64,000 nucleotides of DNA. It comes from SHVO01 sp041906145. GTDB lineage: Bacteria; Pseudomonadota; Alphaproteobacteria; Rhodospirillales; Rhodospirillaceae. The notes below the pieces were generated by a model. That model had not been told where the DNA came from and searched no databases. It saw nothing but the letters and a program-made list of their open reading frames with translations. A program made the position numbers and the translations under genes. Shown here piece after piece: positions 32,839-40,445 of the stretch. The DNA is taken from NCBI GenBank assembly GCA_041906145.1, contig JAYRJU010000001.1, positions 62,001 through 126,000 of the forward strand, in the 5' to 3' direction. Numbering within the stretch: position 1 is the stretch's first letter; each line of letters opens with the position of its first letter.

Positions 32839-35295
32839 CTACATCTCGCACATGGATGTGAGGTCGGTGATTACGCCGGCCTCATGGTTGCGCATGAAAT
32901 GCTGCAGGAAGCCGGTGAACCCGGCGCCCAGCTTGAGGACGTATGTATCCGGTCCCGCGCCGGCGAGCATCGTAAGGCGCGCTTCGATGGCGCCGGGATC
33001 GAACGTGAACTGGCCGTTCGCGGGGATCACCACGGTCGTGTAGGTCGCCAGCTTGCTGCCATCGCGCGGATCGTAGACCTCGATGTCGGCCTTCCCGGCC
33101 GCTGCCCCGGTATTGTTCACTACGATACTGCTGGCATAGCCGGCCGAGGCCCGGGCGGTGGAATGCACGCCGAGCAGAAGGCGCCCGCCGCTGACCGTCG
33201 ATCCCGCGCAGGTGCTGAAGTTCGAGATCGCCCCGCCGGCTCTCGCGAACTGCTGGAAGTACCCGTCGAAGTCGGTCTCGACCGTGACGTTGTAGATGTC
33301 CTTACGTGCGAGTGCGGTTTCCGCCTCGATGGTCGCGACCGGCACGTCCAGCATCGTCCCCGGCGCGATCGGCGGTGAAGTCCACGCGGCGGCCACGCTT
33401 CCCGTCGCCGGATCGTGCAGCGCCACGGCGACAGGCGCGGCCGTCTTGCTGTCGTTATAGAACCGCAACGTCGATTGCGCGGTGAGATTGCTGCCCGAGT
33501 ACGCGCGGCCCGAGAATAACGGCGACGGCACGGTGCGCGAGACGTAACCGCTCACCGAGCAGGCGGTGTTCATATCCGAGAGCACTCCGGCGCGGCGGCT
33601 TTCAAGCACATGCTGCAAATAACCGCCGACGAAGCGGGCGTCCGAGCCCCGGACGGCCACGCGCGAGGTTTCGGCCGCCGGCGCAAAATTCAAACGCGTC
33701 TGCAGCTCGCTCATGGGCAGCGCTATCGCCGTGCGCGCCGCCGGCGCCGTATTGAAGGGACCGGAGGGATAATAACCGCCGGGGCCGATCTGAACGCCGG
33801 ACTCCGCCGCGAACAGGGTCGCGCCGAGGTACGATCCGCTGGTCGTGGGATTGGTGAAAACGATCGTGCTCGGGAAATCCGCGAACAACGAGGTGTAGGC
33901 ATACGGCAGCGTGAGCGGCGTCCCAGCGACCGCCGTGTCACAGGAACTCGCGTTCGTGATGGCGCCCGCGGCGCGGTCGAACAGAATGTGCTGCATGTAG
34001 CCAAACATGCTTGCTGCGTCGACGTGGACACCCCAGGCCGCGGGCTTCTCGAAGGGCGCCGCGATCGCGCGTTCAAGATCGTCGATCTGGAATTGGCGCG
34101 AAGCATGCGCGGCGATGACAGGGCTTGTCCAGGTCGCGGCCTTCTCACCGGTCGTACCGTTATAGAGAGAGAGCGTGACCGTGCCGGGCGTGTTACCGGA
34201 ATTGTGAAACAGCAGATAGGATTCGGTCGTGCTGGTGAACGAAGGGTGGATGCCGCCGAGACTCGGGAGCCATGCGGGCGCGAGCTCGTCCGATACGACC
34301 GTCAGTGTGAACTCCACCGGGAGCGCGGCGAGCGTTCTGGTGTCACCCGCTTGGATGAAAGCGATGACGCAGGTTCCCGGACGCCGCCATACGATCGTGC
34401 CGTTCGTGTATACGCATATCTTGGGATAGCGCGGGACGCCGGTCACCGGCAGCCCGCTCGACGCGGTAGCCGTCACGCGCGCGGGGGCGTCGCTCAGTCT
34501 CACCGTCGCGTAATTGGTGGAGCCGGCGACACTGATGGTCTGCGATATGGGACCGCCCGTGAGGTTCACATATTCGCTGTCGGGGACGATCTTGGCGATA
34601 CCGGCGCAGGAGAAGACGAGATTGGCCCGGCGGTAGTCACGGGTAAGCTGGAGTTGCTCGCGCGATTCGACGCCGCGCGCCTGAAACACCGCGAAGGCCT
34701 CATCCGTCAGCGTGTCGAAATAGGAGATCAGGTGATTGCCGCGCGGGGTACGCACAAAAACCGCCATATCCGACCAGGTCTGTGTGCCGGTGTGATGCCC
34801 AATATTTTCCCCCGCCTGAAGCTGATCGCCCTCGGCGAACGTCCTATTGAGTTCGACGTGGAACATCGTGAACGTAAAGGCCGGCTGCTCGTCCGACGTG
34901 ATCTGGATTTGCGTGCCGCCGATCGGCTCGTCGAACATGCGGGTGACTCTTCCCGTCACCGGCGCGTAAATCTGCGTCGTCGCATCGGGCGCGATGAAGT
35001 AGTGCTTCATCGACGCGCAGGCCTCGATGGAATTGTCGGGCGGGTTCTTGTAACCGTCGCGGCCGAACTGCGTGGAGTCCGAGTAGTCGTGTCCGGCGCC
35101 GGATCGGAACTTTGAGATCTGCGTGACTTTCGTGAGGTCGATGTAGACCGTATTCACGAACTTCGGAATGCCGTTGGCCTGGATGTCGTAGGTGAAGCCG
35201 TTGGCTTGCGCGAAAGCGGGCGCGCCCAGGGCGGCGAGAGTCAAAAGGGCCGCAAGAGCCGCCCATAAAACGCTCTGATGACGCGTGTACGACAT
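32839..35295 (-). CDS. Large exported protein: degenerate M23-like domain plus four tandem repeats
   Basis: 818 aa from ATG 35295, with a signal peptide ending near residue 30 (APAFAQA). Residues about 60-185 resemble an M23 (LytM-type) peptidase: HDYSD (His69, Asp73) fits the HxxxD zinc motif, IYAPVTGRV fits the strand before it, FTMFHVEL (His146) fits the active-site YAHL, and FAEGDQLQAGENIGHHTGT fits the conserved turn. Where M23 enzymes have HxH there is SDM (residues 176-178), so a zinc ligand is missing. Residues about 345-818 are four related ~115-residue repeats, each a beta-rich block followed by G(Y/F)(M/L/F)QxxL-type and GxI(T/S)(N/D)...C motifs. Binding or structural role likelier than catalysis. 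Confidence 0.72.
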   Translation of the reverse strand: MSYTRHQSVLWAALAALLTLAALGAPAFAQANGFTYDIQANGIPKFVNTVYIDLTKVTQISKFRSGAGHDYSDSTQFGRDGYKNPPDNSIEACASMKHYFIAPDATTQIYAPVTGRVTRMFDEPIGGTQIQITSDEQPAFTFTMFHVELNRTFAEGDQLQAGENIGHHTGTQTWSDMAVFVRTPRGNHLISYFDTLTDEAFAVFQARGVESREQLQLTRDYRRANLVFSCAGIAKIVPDSEYVNLTGGPISQTISVAGSTNYATVRLSDAPARVTATASSGLPVTGVPRYPKICVYTNGTIVWRRPGTCVIAFIQAGDTRTLAALPVEFTLTVVSDELAPAWLPSLGGIHPSFTSTTESYLLFHNSGNTPGTVTLSLYNGTTGEKAATWTSPVIAAHASRQFQIDDLERAIAAPFEKPAAWGVHVDAASMFGYMQHILFDRAAGAITNASSCDTAVAGTPLTLPYAYTSLFADFPSTIVFTNPTTSGSYLGATLFAAESGVQIGPGGYYPSGPFNTAPAARTAIALPMSELQTRLNFAPAAETSRVAVRGSDARFVGGYLQHVLESRRAGVLSDMNTACSVSGYVSRTVPSPLFSGRAYSGSNLTAQSTLRFYNDSKTAAPVAVALHDPATGSVAAAWTSPPIAPGTMLDVPVATIEAETALARKDIYNVTVETDFDGYFQQFARAGGAISNFSTCAGSTVSGGRLLLGVHSTARASAGYASSIVVNNTGAAAGKADIEVYDPRDGSKLATYTTVVIPANGQFTFDPGAIEARLTMLAGAGPDTYVLKLGAGFTGFLQHFMRNHEAGVITDLTSMCEM

Positions 35296-35421
35296 GCTCT
35301 TAAAAATTGCCGGAATCGATGATGCGCTGACCTTAGGTAGCACAAATTAACGATTCATGAGTCCGGCTTTTTCGCACGGAACGGCATTGAATTTACGGAC
35401 GAAATCTCCGAAGCGGCGCTG

Positions 35422-36132
35422 TCAGGCGGAAAGCTTTTCCCAGTCGGCGATCTGGAATCCGTGGGCCTTCGCCAAGCGGCGGAACCGGCCGTTCGGGTTC
35501 ACCGCGATGCCTTCGTCCGCCCAACGCAGCAGATCCACATCCGAGTGATGGTCGCTGTAAGCGATCACGCGCGGGCGCGGAATCATCGCCGCGACATAGT
35601 CCTGCACGGCGTCGAACTTCACCTGGCCATAGCAATTGTCGCTGCCCAGGGCGGCGCGCAAGCGGCCGCGGTCGTCCCACGCGGATTTGGTCGCGATGAC
35701 ATGATCGAAACCGAGCACATCGGCGAAGACCTGGGCATAGAAATCGAAGCTCGCCGTGGCGAGCACCATATGATGCCCCGCTTCGCGGTGCTTCTTAATG
35801 GCCGCAAGAGCGCCCGGGCGCACGTGGGTCTCCAGACACGTTTCCACGTAGCTGTCGGCCCATGACGCAATCTGAGCGCGCGTAGCGCCGACGATGTTGA
35901 CCTCGATCATGCGCGCCTTCACGTCGTCGCGCGAGATCATGCCGAAGGCGTAGATCGCGGTGAGCCAGATCGCAATGGGAAGGCGTTCGAGGGTCCGCTG
36001 GTGCGCCGGCACGCAATGCATCAGGAACGGCGTATAGGTGCCGCGCCGCGTGATGGTGCGGTCGAGGTCGAACACCGCGACAATCGGGGCGACTTCCTGC
36101 GCCTGAGGCCGGCTAATAGAGGACGTAAGCAT
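35422..36132 (-). CDS. HAD-IB family phosphatase
   Basis: 236 aa. HAD motif I is VFDLDRT (Asp22 nucleophile, Asp24 acid/base), motif II is LATAS, and motif III/IV is the Lys of GQVKFDAV followed by AYSDHHSDVDLL. The cap between motifs I and II is helical. This is the subfamily of SerB-like and phosphoserine/phosphocholine-type phosphatases; the DLD-T and SDHHSD pattern is typical of the generic HAD-IB group. Substrate unknown. It lies upstream of the large exported protein gene, same strand, with 126 bp between. Confidence 0.88.
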   Translation of the reverse strand: MLTSSISRPQAQEVAPIVAVFDLDRTITRRGTYTPFLMHCVPAHQRTLERLPIAIWLTAIYAFGMISRDDVKARMIEVNIVGATRAQIASWADSYVETCLETHVRPGALAAIKKHREAGHHMVLATASFDFYAQVFADVLGFDHVIATKSAWDDRGRLRAALGSDNCYGQVKFDAVQDYVAAMIPRPRVIAYSDHHSDVDLLRWADEGIAVNPNGRFRRLAKAHGFQIADWEKLSA

Positions 36133-36484
36133 GTCTCAATTCACCTTTGGATGGCCGCGAATTAGAACAACTCGCCCCTGCGGTCCAGCCTTTACGTGAG
36201 TCCCTATACACGTGAAGCGGGAGTTTGTGATGCCGGCTCAGTTACGCGTGGAGGCTGCCGCGCGCCAGTCACGGGGTCCAAAAAAGCGTCCGGGACCACG
36301 CATTTAGCCCCAAAAACAGGCCTAAAACCCGCCCGGGGCGGCTTGCCTTGGAGGTGTGAAGCGTGTACATGACCCCCGCTCGATTTCCGGGCACACGGCG
36401 GCGGCACCCCTGGAGGCCGCGCCGGACTTGGCTGGTTTTTCGATAATACACGCCAAGTCATTGAAATAAATAGGAGAACGACCG
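36133..36484. other. 352-bp intergenic region upstream of rplY
   Basis: No gene supported. It separates the divergent HAD phosphatase and rplY genes, so both promoters must lie here. Close to rplY, GACTTGGC (36425-36432) and GCCAAGTC (36452-36459) form a perfect 8-bp inverted repeat around an AT-rich centre containing GATAATA, about 25 bp before the start codon. A good ribosome binding site (AGGAG, 36472-36476) precedes rplY. Confidence 0.55.
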
Positions 36485-37216
36485 ATGCCTAAGACCAGCT
36501 CACTGCAGGTTCAAGGGCGCGATCGGGCAGGTAAGGGGGCAGCTCGTGCCACACGCCGGAATGGACTCGTTCCGGCTGTGATTTACGGCGGCAGCCAAGA
36601 AGCCACGCTCATCGCTCTCGAACCGAAGACCCTCGTCGCGCTGATGCACGACCCGGCCTTCAAGACGAACATTTTCGAAGTCGAAATCGGCGGCAAGAAG
36701 CAGCGCACCATGGCCATGGATGTGCAGCTCGACCCCGTGTCCGACCGCCCGATCCACGCCGACTTCCGCCGCATCGAAAAGGACACGCTCGTGCGCGTTC
36801 CGGTTCCGGTGCGCTTCCACAACGAAGGCGCTTCGCCCGGCATTAAGGTCGGCGGCGTGCTCAACATCGTGCGCCACGACGTCGAAGTGCGCGGCAAGCC
36901 GGACGATCTTCCGGATCACATCGACATCGACCTCACCGGCCTTGAAATCGGTGACTCGGTGCACATCAATGCCGTGAGGCTTCCGAACGGCGTGAAGCCG
37001 ACCATCGCGCGTAACTTCACGATCTGCACCATCGCTCCGCCGACGGTCATGACCGTGGAAGAAGAAAAGCCCGCCGCAGCCGCTGCTGCGGATGGCGCGG
37101 CCGCTCCTGCCGCTGGCGCCGCTGCTCCGGCCGCTGGCGCCGCTGCCGCCGGCGCGAAGCCGGCCGCTGGCGCCGCTGCTCCGGCCGCTGGCGCGAAGCC
37201 GGGCGCGAAGAAGTAA
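36485..37216 (+). CDS. rplY: 50S ribosomal protein L25/general stress protein Ctc
   Basis: 243 aa, the long (TL5/CTC) form: an N-terminal L25 domain that binds 5S rRNA (RDRAGKGAARATRRNGLVPAVIYGG, DVQLDPVSDRPIHADFRRI) plus the C-terminal TL5 beta domain (VGGVLNIVRHDVEV, IDIDLTGLEIGDSVHINAV). After residue 200 comes a low-complexity Ala/Pro/Gly/Lys tail with repeated AAPAAGA units, a common length-variable feature of alphaproteobacterial L25. It is followed by two tandem hairpins and then pth, the usual neighbour. Confidence 0.95.
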   Translation: MPKTSSLQVQGRDRAGKGAARATRRNGLVPAVIYGGSQEATLIALEPKTLVALMHDPAFKTNIFEVEIGGKKQRTMAMDVQLDPVSDRPIHADFRRIEKDTLVRVPVPVRFHNEGASPGIKVGGVLNIVRHDVEVRGKPDDLPDHIDIDLTGLEIGDSVHINAVRLPNGVKPTIARNFTICTIAPPTVMTVEEEKPAAAAAADGAAAPAAGAAAPAAGAAAAGAKPAAGAAAPAAGAKPGAKK

Positions 37217-37224
37217 GACCGCGT

Positions 37225-37275
37225 GGTGTCTCGCGCCTTTACCGGGCGCGAGACACCCGTGTCTTCGGGGACACT
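37225..37275 (+). terminator. Tandem hairpins between rplY and pth
   Basis: Hairpin 1 is a perfect 13-bp stem (GGTGTCTCGCGCC 37225-37237 with GGCGCGAGACACC 37245-37257). Hairpin 2 follows directly (GTGTC, loop TTCGGG, GACAC). There is no U-run, so partial termination, RNA processing or mRNA stabilisation are all possible. Confidence 0.55.
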
Positions 37276-37294
37276 GGGTTAGAGGACGCGGGCC

Positions 37295-37918
37295 ATGCGC
37301 CTCTTGGTGGGCCTCGGCAATCCGGGCGAACGTTACGCCCACAACAGACACAACATCGGTTTCATGGCGATCGAGAAGATCGCCGACCGTCACCGCTTTA
37401 CGCCGTGGCGTGCGCGGTTCCAGGGCCAAATCGCCGAAGGCCTCATCGACGGCGAAAAAGTCATGGCGTTGAAGCCGCAAACCTACATGAACCTCTCCGG
37501 ACAATCGGTTGGCGAAGCCGCGCGCTTCTTCAAAGTACAGCCGCCCGAGATCATCGTGATGTACGACGAGATCGAGCTGGCGGCCGGCAAAGTAAAGGTC
37601 AAACAAGGCGGTGGATCCGCCGGCCACAACGGCATCAAAAGCATCGATGCGCATTTGGGTCCCGACTATTGGCGCTTACGTCTCGGTGTCGGCCGTCCCG
37701 CGACCAAGGAAGAAGTGCACGGTCACGTACTCAGCGATTTCGCCAAGGCCGACCGCGACTGGCTCGATAAACTCCTGGAGGCCGTTTCGGACTCCATCCC
37801 CCTGCTCATCGCGGGCGGCGACAGCAAATTCATGACCAAGGTGGCATTGCTCACCAAACCTCCCGCGCCGAAAAAAGAGAAGGCGCCGGACGGCACAGAC
37901 AGTTCAAAGGACGCATAA
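37295..37918 (+). CDS. pth: Peptidyl-tRNA hydrolase
   Basis: Pth (207 aa) releases tRNA from prematurely dropped peptidyl-tRNA. Motifs: LLVGLGNPGERYAHNRHNIGFMA with the catalytic His in RHNIGF, LKPQTYMNLSGQSVG, the active-site Asp in VMYDEIELAAGKVKVKQGGGSAGHNGIKSI, and RLRLGVGRP. The C-terminal Lys/Pro-rich tail is typical of alphaproteobacterial Pth. Its stop overlaps the ychF ATG (TAATG). Confidence 0.97.
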   Translation: MRLLVGLGNPGERYAHNRHNIGFMAIEKIADRHRFTPWRARFQGQIAEGLIDGEKVMALKPQTYMNLSGQSVGEAARFFKVQPPEIIVMYDEIELAAGKVKVKQGGGSAGHNGIKSIDAHLGPDYWRLRLGVGRPATKEEVHGHVLSDFAKADRDWLDKLLEAVSDSIPLLIAGGDSKFMTKVALLTKPPAPKKEKAPDGTDSSKDA

Positions 37919-39021
37919 TGGGCTTCAATTGCGGTATCGTCGGCCTTCCCAATGTCGGCAAGTCGACCTTGTTCAACGCACTGACCGCAACGGCGGCGGC
38001 GCAAGCGGCGAACTTCCCCTTCTGCACCATCGAGCCGAACGTCGGGCGCGTCGCGGTACCGGACGAGCGCATGGACACCCTGGCGAAGATGGCCAAGTCG
38101 GTGAAGATCGTGCCGACGCAGCTAGAGTTCGTCGACATCGCCGGCCTCGTGCGCGGCGCGAGCAAGGGTGAAGGCCTGGGTAACCAGTTTCTCGGCAACA
38201 TCCGTCAGGTCGACGCCATCGTCCATGTGCTGCGCTGCTTCGAGGACGGTAACGTCACGCACGTCGAGAACTCCATCGACCCGATCCGCGACGCCGAAAC
38301 GGTCGAGACCGAACTCATGCTGTCGGACCTCGACAGCTTGGAGCGCCGCGCCGACCAGAACGCCAAGAAGGCGAAAAGCGGCGACAAGGAAGCCAAGGAA
38401 CTGATCGCGGTGATGGAGCCGGTGCTGGTCGCCTTGCGCGCCGGCAAACCCGCACGCACCTCGCGTCCGGTCGATCCCGCCGCGCGCAAGATCTTCGACG
38501 GCCTTCAGCTGTTGACCGGAAAGCCCGTGCTTTACGTGTGCAATGTGGAAGAAGGCTCGGCGGCGACCGGCAATTCGTTGTCGGAGAAAGTGATCGCGAA
38601 AGCCAAGGCCGAAGGCGCGGCCTACGTGATCATCTCGGCGGCCATCGAGGCGGAAGTCGCGCAGCTTTCAGATCCGACCGAGCAGAAAGAGTTCTTATCG
38701 AGCCTTGGGCTTAAGGAAACCGGCCTCGCGCAGGTGATCCGCGCCGGCTACCAGCTTCTCGAACTGCTGACATTCTTCACGGTCGGCCCGAAGGAAACCC
38801 ACGCCTGGACCATCCGCCGCGGCTCGAAAGCCCCGCAGGCGGCGGGCGCGATCCACACCGACTTCGAGAAAGGCTTCATCCGCGCCGAGACCATCGCCTT
38901 CGCCGACTTCATCGCGCTCGGCGGCGAGCAAGGCGCCAAGGACGCGGGCAAGATGCGTCAGGAAGGCAAAGAGTACGAAGTGCAGGATGGCGATATCATG
39001 CACTTCTTGTTCAACGTCTAA
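37918..39021 (+). CDS. ychF: Redox-regulated ATPase/GTPase YchF
   Basis: YchF (367 aa), an Obg-family P-loop protein that hydrolyses ATP and associates with ribosomes. Walker A is GLPNVGKST (residues 9-17), followed by NFPFCTIEPNVGRVAVPD, the switch FVDIAGLVRGASKGEGLGNQFL, and NxE in place of the GTP-specific NKxD (YVCNVEE), the hallmark that gives ATP preference. The C-terminal TGS domain ends KEYEVQDGDIMHFLFNV. Coupled to pth; a hairpin follows. Confidence 0.97.
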   Translation: MGFNCGIVGLPNVGKSTLFNALTATAAAQAANFPFCTIEPNVGRVAVPDERMDTLAKMAKSVKIVPTQLEFVDIAGLVRGASKGEGLGNQFLGNIRQVDAIVHVLRCFEDGNVTHVENSIDPIRDAETVETELMLSDLDSLERRADQNAKKAKSGDKEAKELIAVMEPVLVALRAGKPARTSRPVDPAARKIFDGLQLLTGKPVLYVCNVEEGSAATGNSLSEKVIAKAKAEGAAYVIISAAIEAEVAQLSDPTEQKEFLSSLGLKETGLAQVIRAGYQLLELLTFFTVGPKETHAWTIRRGSKAPQAAGAIHTDFEKGFIRAETIAFADFIALGGEQGAKDAGKMRQEGKEYEVQDGDIMHFLFNV

Positions 39022-39032
39022 CGCCTTCCCCG

Positions 39033-39061
39033 CGGCCGTGCCCTAACCTGGGGCGCGGCCG
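39033..39061. terminator. Hairpin between convergent ychF and small membrane protein gene
   Basis: CGGCCGTGCCC (39033-39043) pairs with GGGCGCGGCCG (39051-39061), 11 bp with one G-U pair. No clear U-run, but it is placed between two convergent genes. Confidence 0.5.
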
Positions 39062-39074
39062 AAGCGCCGCCGCG

Positions 39075-39209
39075 CTAGTTCAACTGCGGCGTCTGATGAT
39101 CGGCGTTCTGCTTGCGCTTGCGCAGCTCGCGATAGGCGGCCCACACGATCACCGCCAGCGCAGTGACGAGAGCGGTATCGATCAGCGCTGCATATTCCGC
39201 GTACACCAT
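39075..39209 (-). CDS. 44-residue single-pass membrane protein
   Basis: A small reading frame opening MVYAEYAALIDTALV from ATG 39209, with an excellent ribosome binding site (GGAGGTG) about five bases upstream. Residues about 8-24 are a hydrophobic helix (ALIDTALVTALAVIVWAAY), then a basic stretch RELRKRKQ, and a polar tail ending in QLN. The basic residues after the helix predict a cytosolic C-terminus. The strong initiation signal and the coherent topology make it a convincing gene although it is very short. Family not recognised; the topology recalls small cytochrome-oxidase or heme-exporter accessory subunits. Confidence 0.68.
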   Translation of the reverse strand: MVYAEYAALIDTALVTALAVIVWAAYRELRKRKQNADHQTPQLN

Positions 39210-39528
39210 AGGGCACCTCCTTATTGCTTCGGCGCTCGCGTAACTGGCGCGCCGGAGTGCGACAGTTACGCTTAACGGCGGGCCGCGGTTGCAATGGGCG
39301 GCGCTTCACAACGCATTGATTCCTCGCGTTAACTTTTGTACCGCCGCGCACGCCGCGGTGGAGCGTGGCAACCGTGGAGCAGCGCCGCTGCTTCATCACA
39401 CGGAAACGTAAGCCATTTTGGCTTCGAGATGCCGCAATCCCGCCCCCGTATCGCCGGAACCGCTGCGTTTGTCTTTGTGAAGTCTCCTGCAGTGGAGACA
39501 GCACCTCTTTCCCGCGTGGAGAAATAAA
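39210..39528. other. 319-bp divergent intergenic region
   Basis: It holds the promoters of the 44-residue membrane protein (minus) and of the glycine-zipper lipoprotein (plus). A short hairpin GTCTCC-TGCAGT-GGAGAC at 39482-39499 sits in the probable leader of the lipoprotein gene about 30 bp before its ATG. Nothing else recognisable. Confidence 0.45.
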
Positions 39529-39831
39529 ATGAAAAGATTTGCAGCCGTTTCCGCCGTCGCTTTGATCGCCCTTTCCGTTACCGCCTGCGGTGAAACGCGC
39601 GGCGAGCGCGCCCTTACCGGCGGCGCGATTGGCGCGGGCGCCGGCGCCCTCGGCGGCGCCGCCCTCGGCTTTGATCCGTTGACCGGCGCCGTCATCGGCG
39701 GGGCGGCCGGTGCGGTCGCGGGCGCGGCTTCCGGCGACCGTGATCGTGACCGCCGCGCTTATCGCGACAGCGACGGCGACGGCATCCCGAACTATGACGA
39801 TCGTTATCCGCGCAACCCGTATCGCGACTAA
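39529..39831 (+). CDS. Glycine-zipper lipoprotein with DxDGDG motif
   Basis: 100 aa. Lipobox VTAC with Cys20 after a good signal peptide (MKRFAAVSAVALIALS). Residues about 30-68 are a glycine zipper of the YMGG/SlyB type (GGAIGAGAGALGGAALG and IGGAAGAVAGAASG) that would insert into or span the outer membrane inner leaflet. The C-terminus has DSDGDGIPNYDDRYP, a thrombospondin-type-3-like calcium-binding motif. It is followed 12 bp later by another lipoprotein gene; the pair probably forms an operon. Confidence 0.8.
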   Translation: MKRFAAVSAVALIALSVTACGETRGERALTGGAIGAGAGALGGAALGFDPLTGAVIGGAAGAVAGAASGDRDRDRRAYRDSDGDGIPNYDDRYPRNPYRD

Positions 39832-39843
39832 AGGAGACGGCGC

Positions 39844-40056
39844 ATGCGTTCCCTCATGATCGGCGCTCTCACGCTTGCCGCCGCCGGCCTCATGGCCAGC
39901 GCCTGCACGACCCATGAGACGCGCATCATCCAGGCCCCCGCCGTTGTCGGCGCGGTGCCGGGCTCGACGACGACAGTGATTCGCTCCAACCAAGTCGATA
40001 AGCCGGTGGTCCTAGAATCGGACGAGGCGCGCGACGTCATCGTGCACATCGACTGA
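39844..40056 (+). CDS. Small lipoprotein
   Basis: 70 aa. Signal peptide MRSLMIGALTLAAAGLMAS with lipobox MASAC (Cys21). The mature part is about 50 residues with TRIIQAPAVVGAVPGSTTTVIR, compatible with a short beta-rich tether. Translation starts 12 bp after the preceding lipoprotein gene (AAGGAG 5-10 bases upstream), and a good terminator follows. Function unknown. Confidence 0.72.
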   Translation: MRSLMIGALTLAAAGLMASACTTHETRIIQAPAVVGAVPGSTTTVIRSNQVDKPVVLESDEARDVIVHID

Positions 40057-40091
40057 CCGACAATAGAAATAAGAAAATACGGCCCCTCCTT

Positions 40092-40120
40092 AAAACCCCG
40101 CTGCGGCGGGGTTTTTCTTT
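40092..40120 (+). terminator. Intrinsic terminator after the lipoprotein pair
   Basis: AAAACCCCGC, loop TGCG, GCGGGG then TTTTTCTTTT: a compact GC stem with a classical U-tract, 35 bp after the stop codon. Confidence 0.88.
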
Positions 40121-40158
40121 TCGGCACTAGAAACCATAGGCCGGGGCCCCAAATAAAA

Positions 40159-40188
40159 ACGCGCCGCTGGGGTTACCCGGCGGCGCGT
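40159..40188 (-). terminator. Hairpin, likely terminator of the 27-residue peptide gene
   Basis: ACGCGCCGC and GCGGCGCGT are perfect 9-bp arms around about 12 bases. On the minus strand the stem is followed by TTTTTATTT, as expected for a terminator just downstream of the small gene ending at 40205. Confidence 0.7.
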
Positions 40189-40204
40189 CTTAAGGGGTAC
40201 TGGC

Positions 40205-40288
40205 TTAGATGAAGTTGGTGAAGACGGCGATCAGGACAATCACGCCTACCGGAACACCAAGAAGCCAAAGAATTAAAGCTCTGCCCAT
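40205..40288 (-). CDS. 27-residue hydrophobic membrane peptide
   Basis: Small frame opening MGRALILWLLGVPVG from ATG 40288, with AGGAGC about eight bases upstream. Nearly the whole product is one transmembrane helix (LILWLLGVPVGVIVLIAVF) with a single Arg at the N-terminus. Tiny proteins beginning M-x-R-x-L-x-L-W-L-L-G-x-P occur in other proteobacteria as I recall, which supports a real gene. A minus-strand terminator-like hairpin lies directly downstream. Function unknown. Confidence 0.6.
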   Translation of the reverse strand: MGRALILWLLGVPVGVIVLIAVFTNFI

Positions 40289-40445
40289 GATTTTTGCTCC
40301 TGCTTTAAATGGCAGCTCGTATGAGCCGAAGGTAGAACGCAGGCCGTATGGCGATGACATGGCGGTGATATGGCGGAACCAGACCTTGTGGGGTTTCCTG
40401 CCCAGCGTGTAGCCTTGGCCCAACGCATTTGTGGGGGAGATCCAA

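Noticed and set aside
33610..35115. 501-codon open frame on the plus strand
   Set aside because: Antisense to the 818-residue exported protein; Arg/Gly-rich, no signal peptide or domain, no ribosome binding site.
37083..37213. DNA repeat in the 3' end of rplY
   Set aside because: It encodes the Ala/Pro/Gly/Lys low-complexity tail of L25, common in alphaproteobacteria; not a mobile or CRISPR repeat.
39043..39993. 316-codon minus-strand frame over the glycine-zipper lipoprotein
   Set aside because: Shadow of the lipoprotein gene; the true minus-strand product here is the 44-residue membrane protein in another frame.
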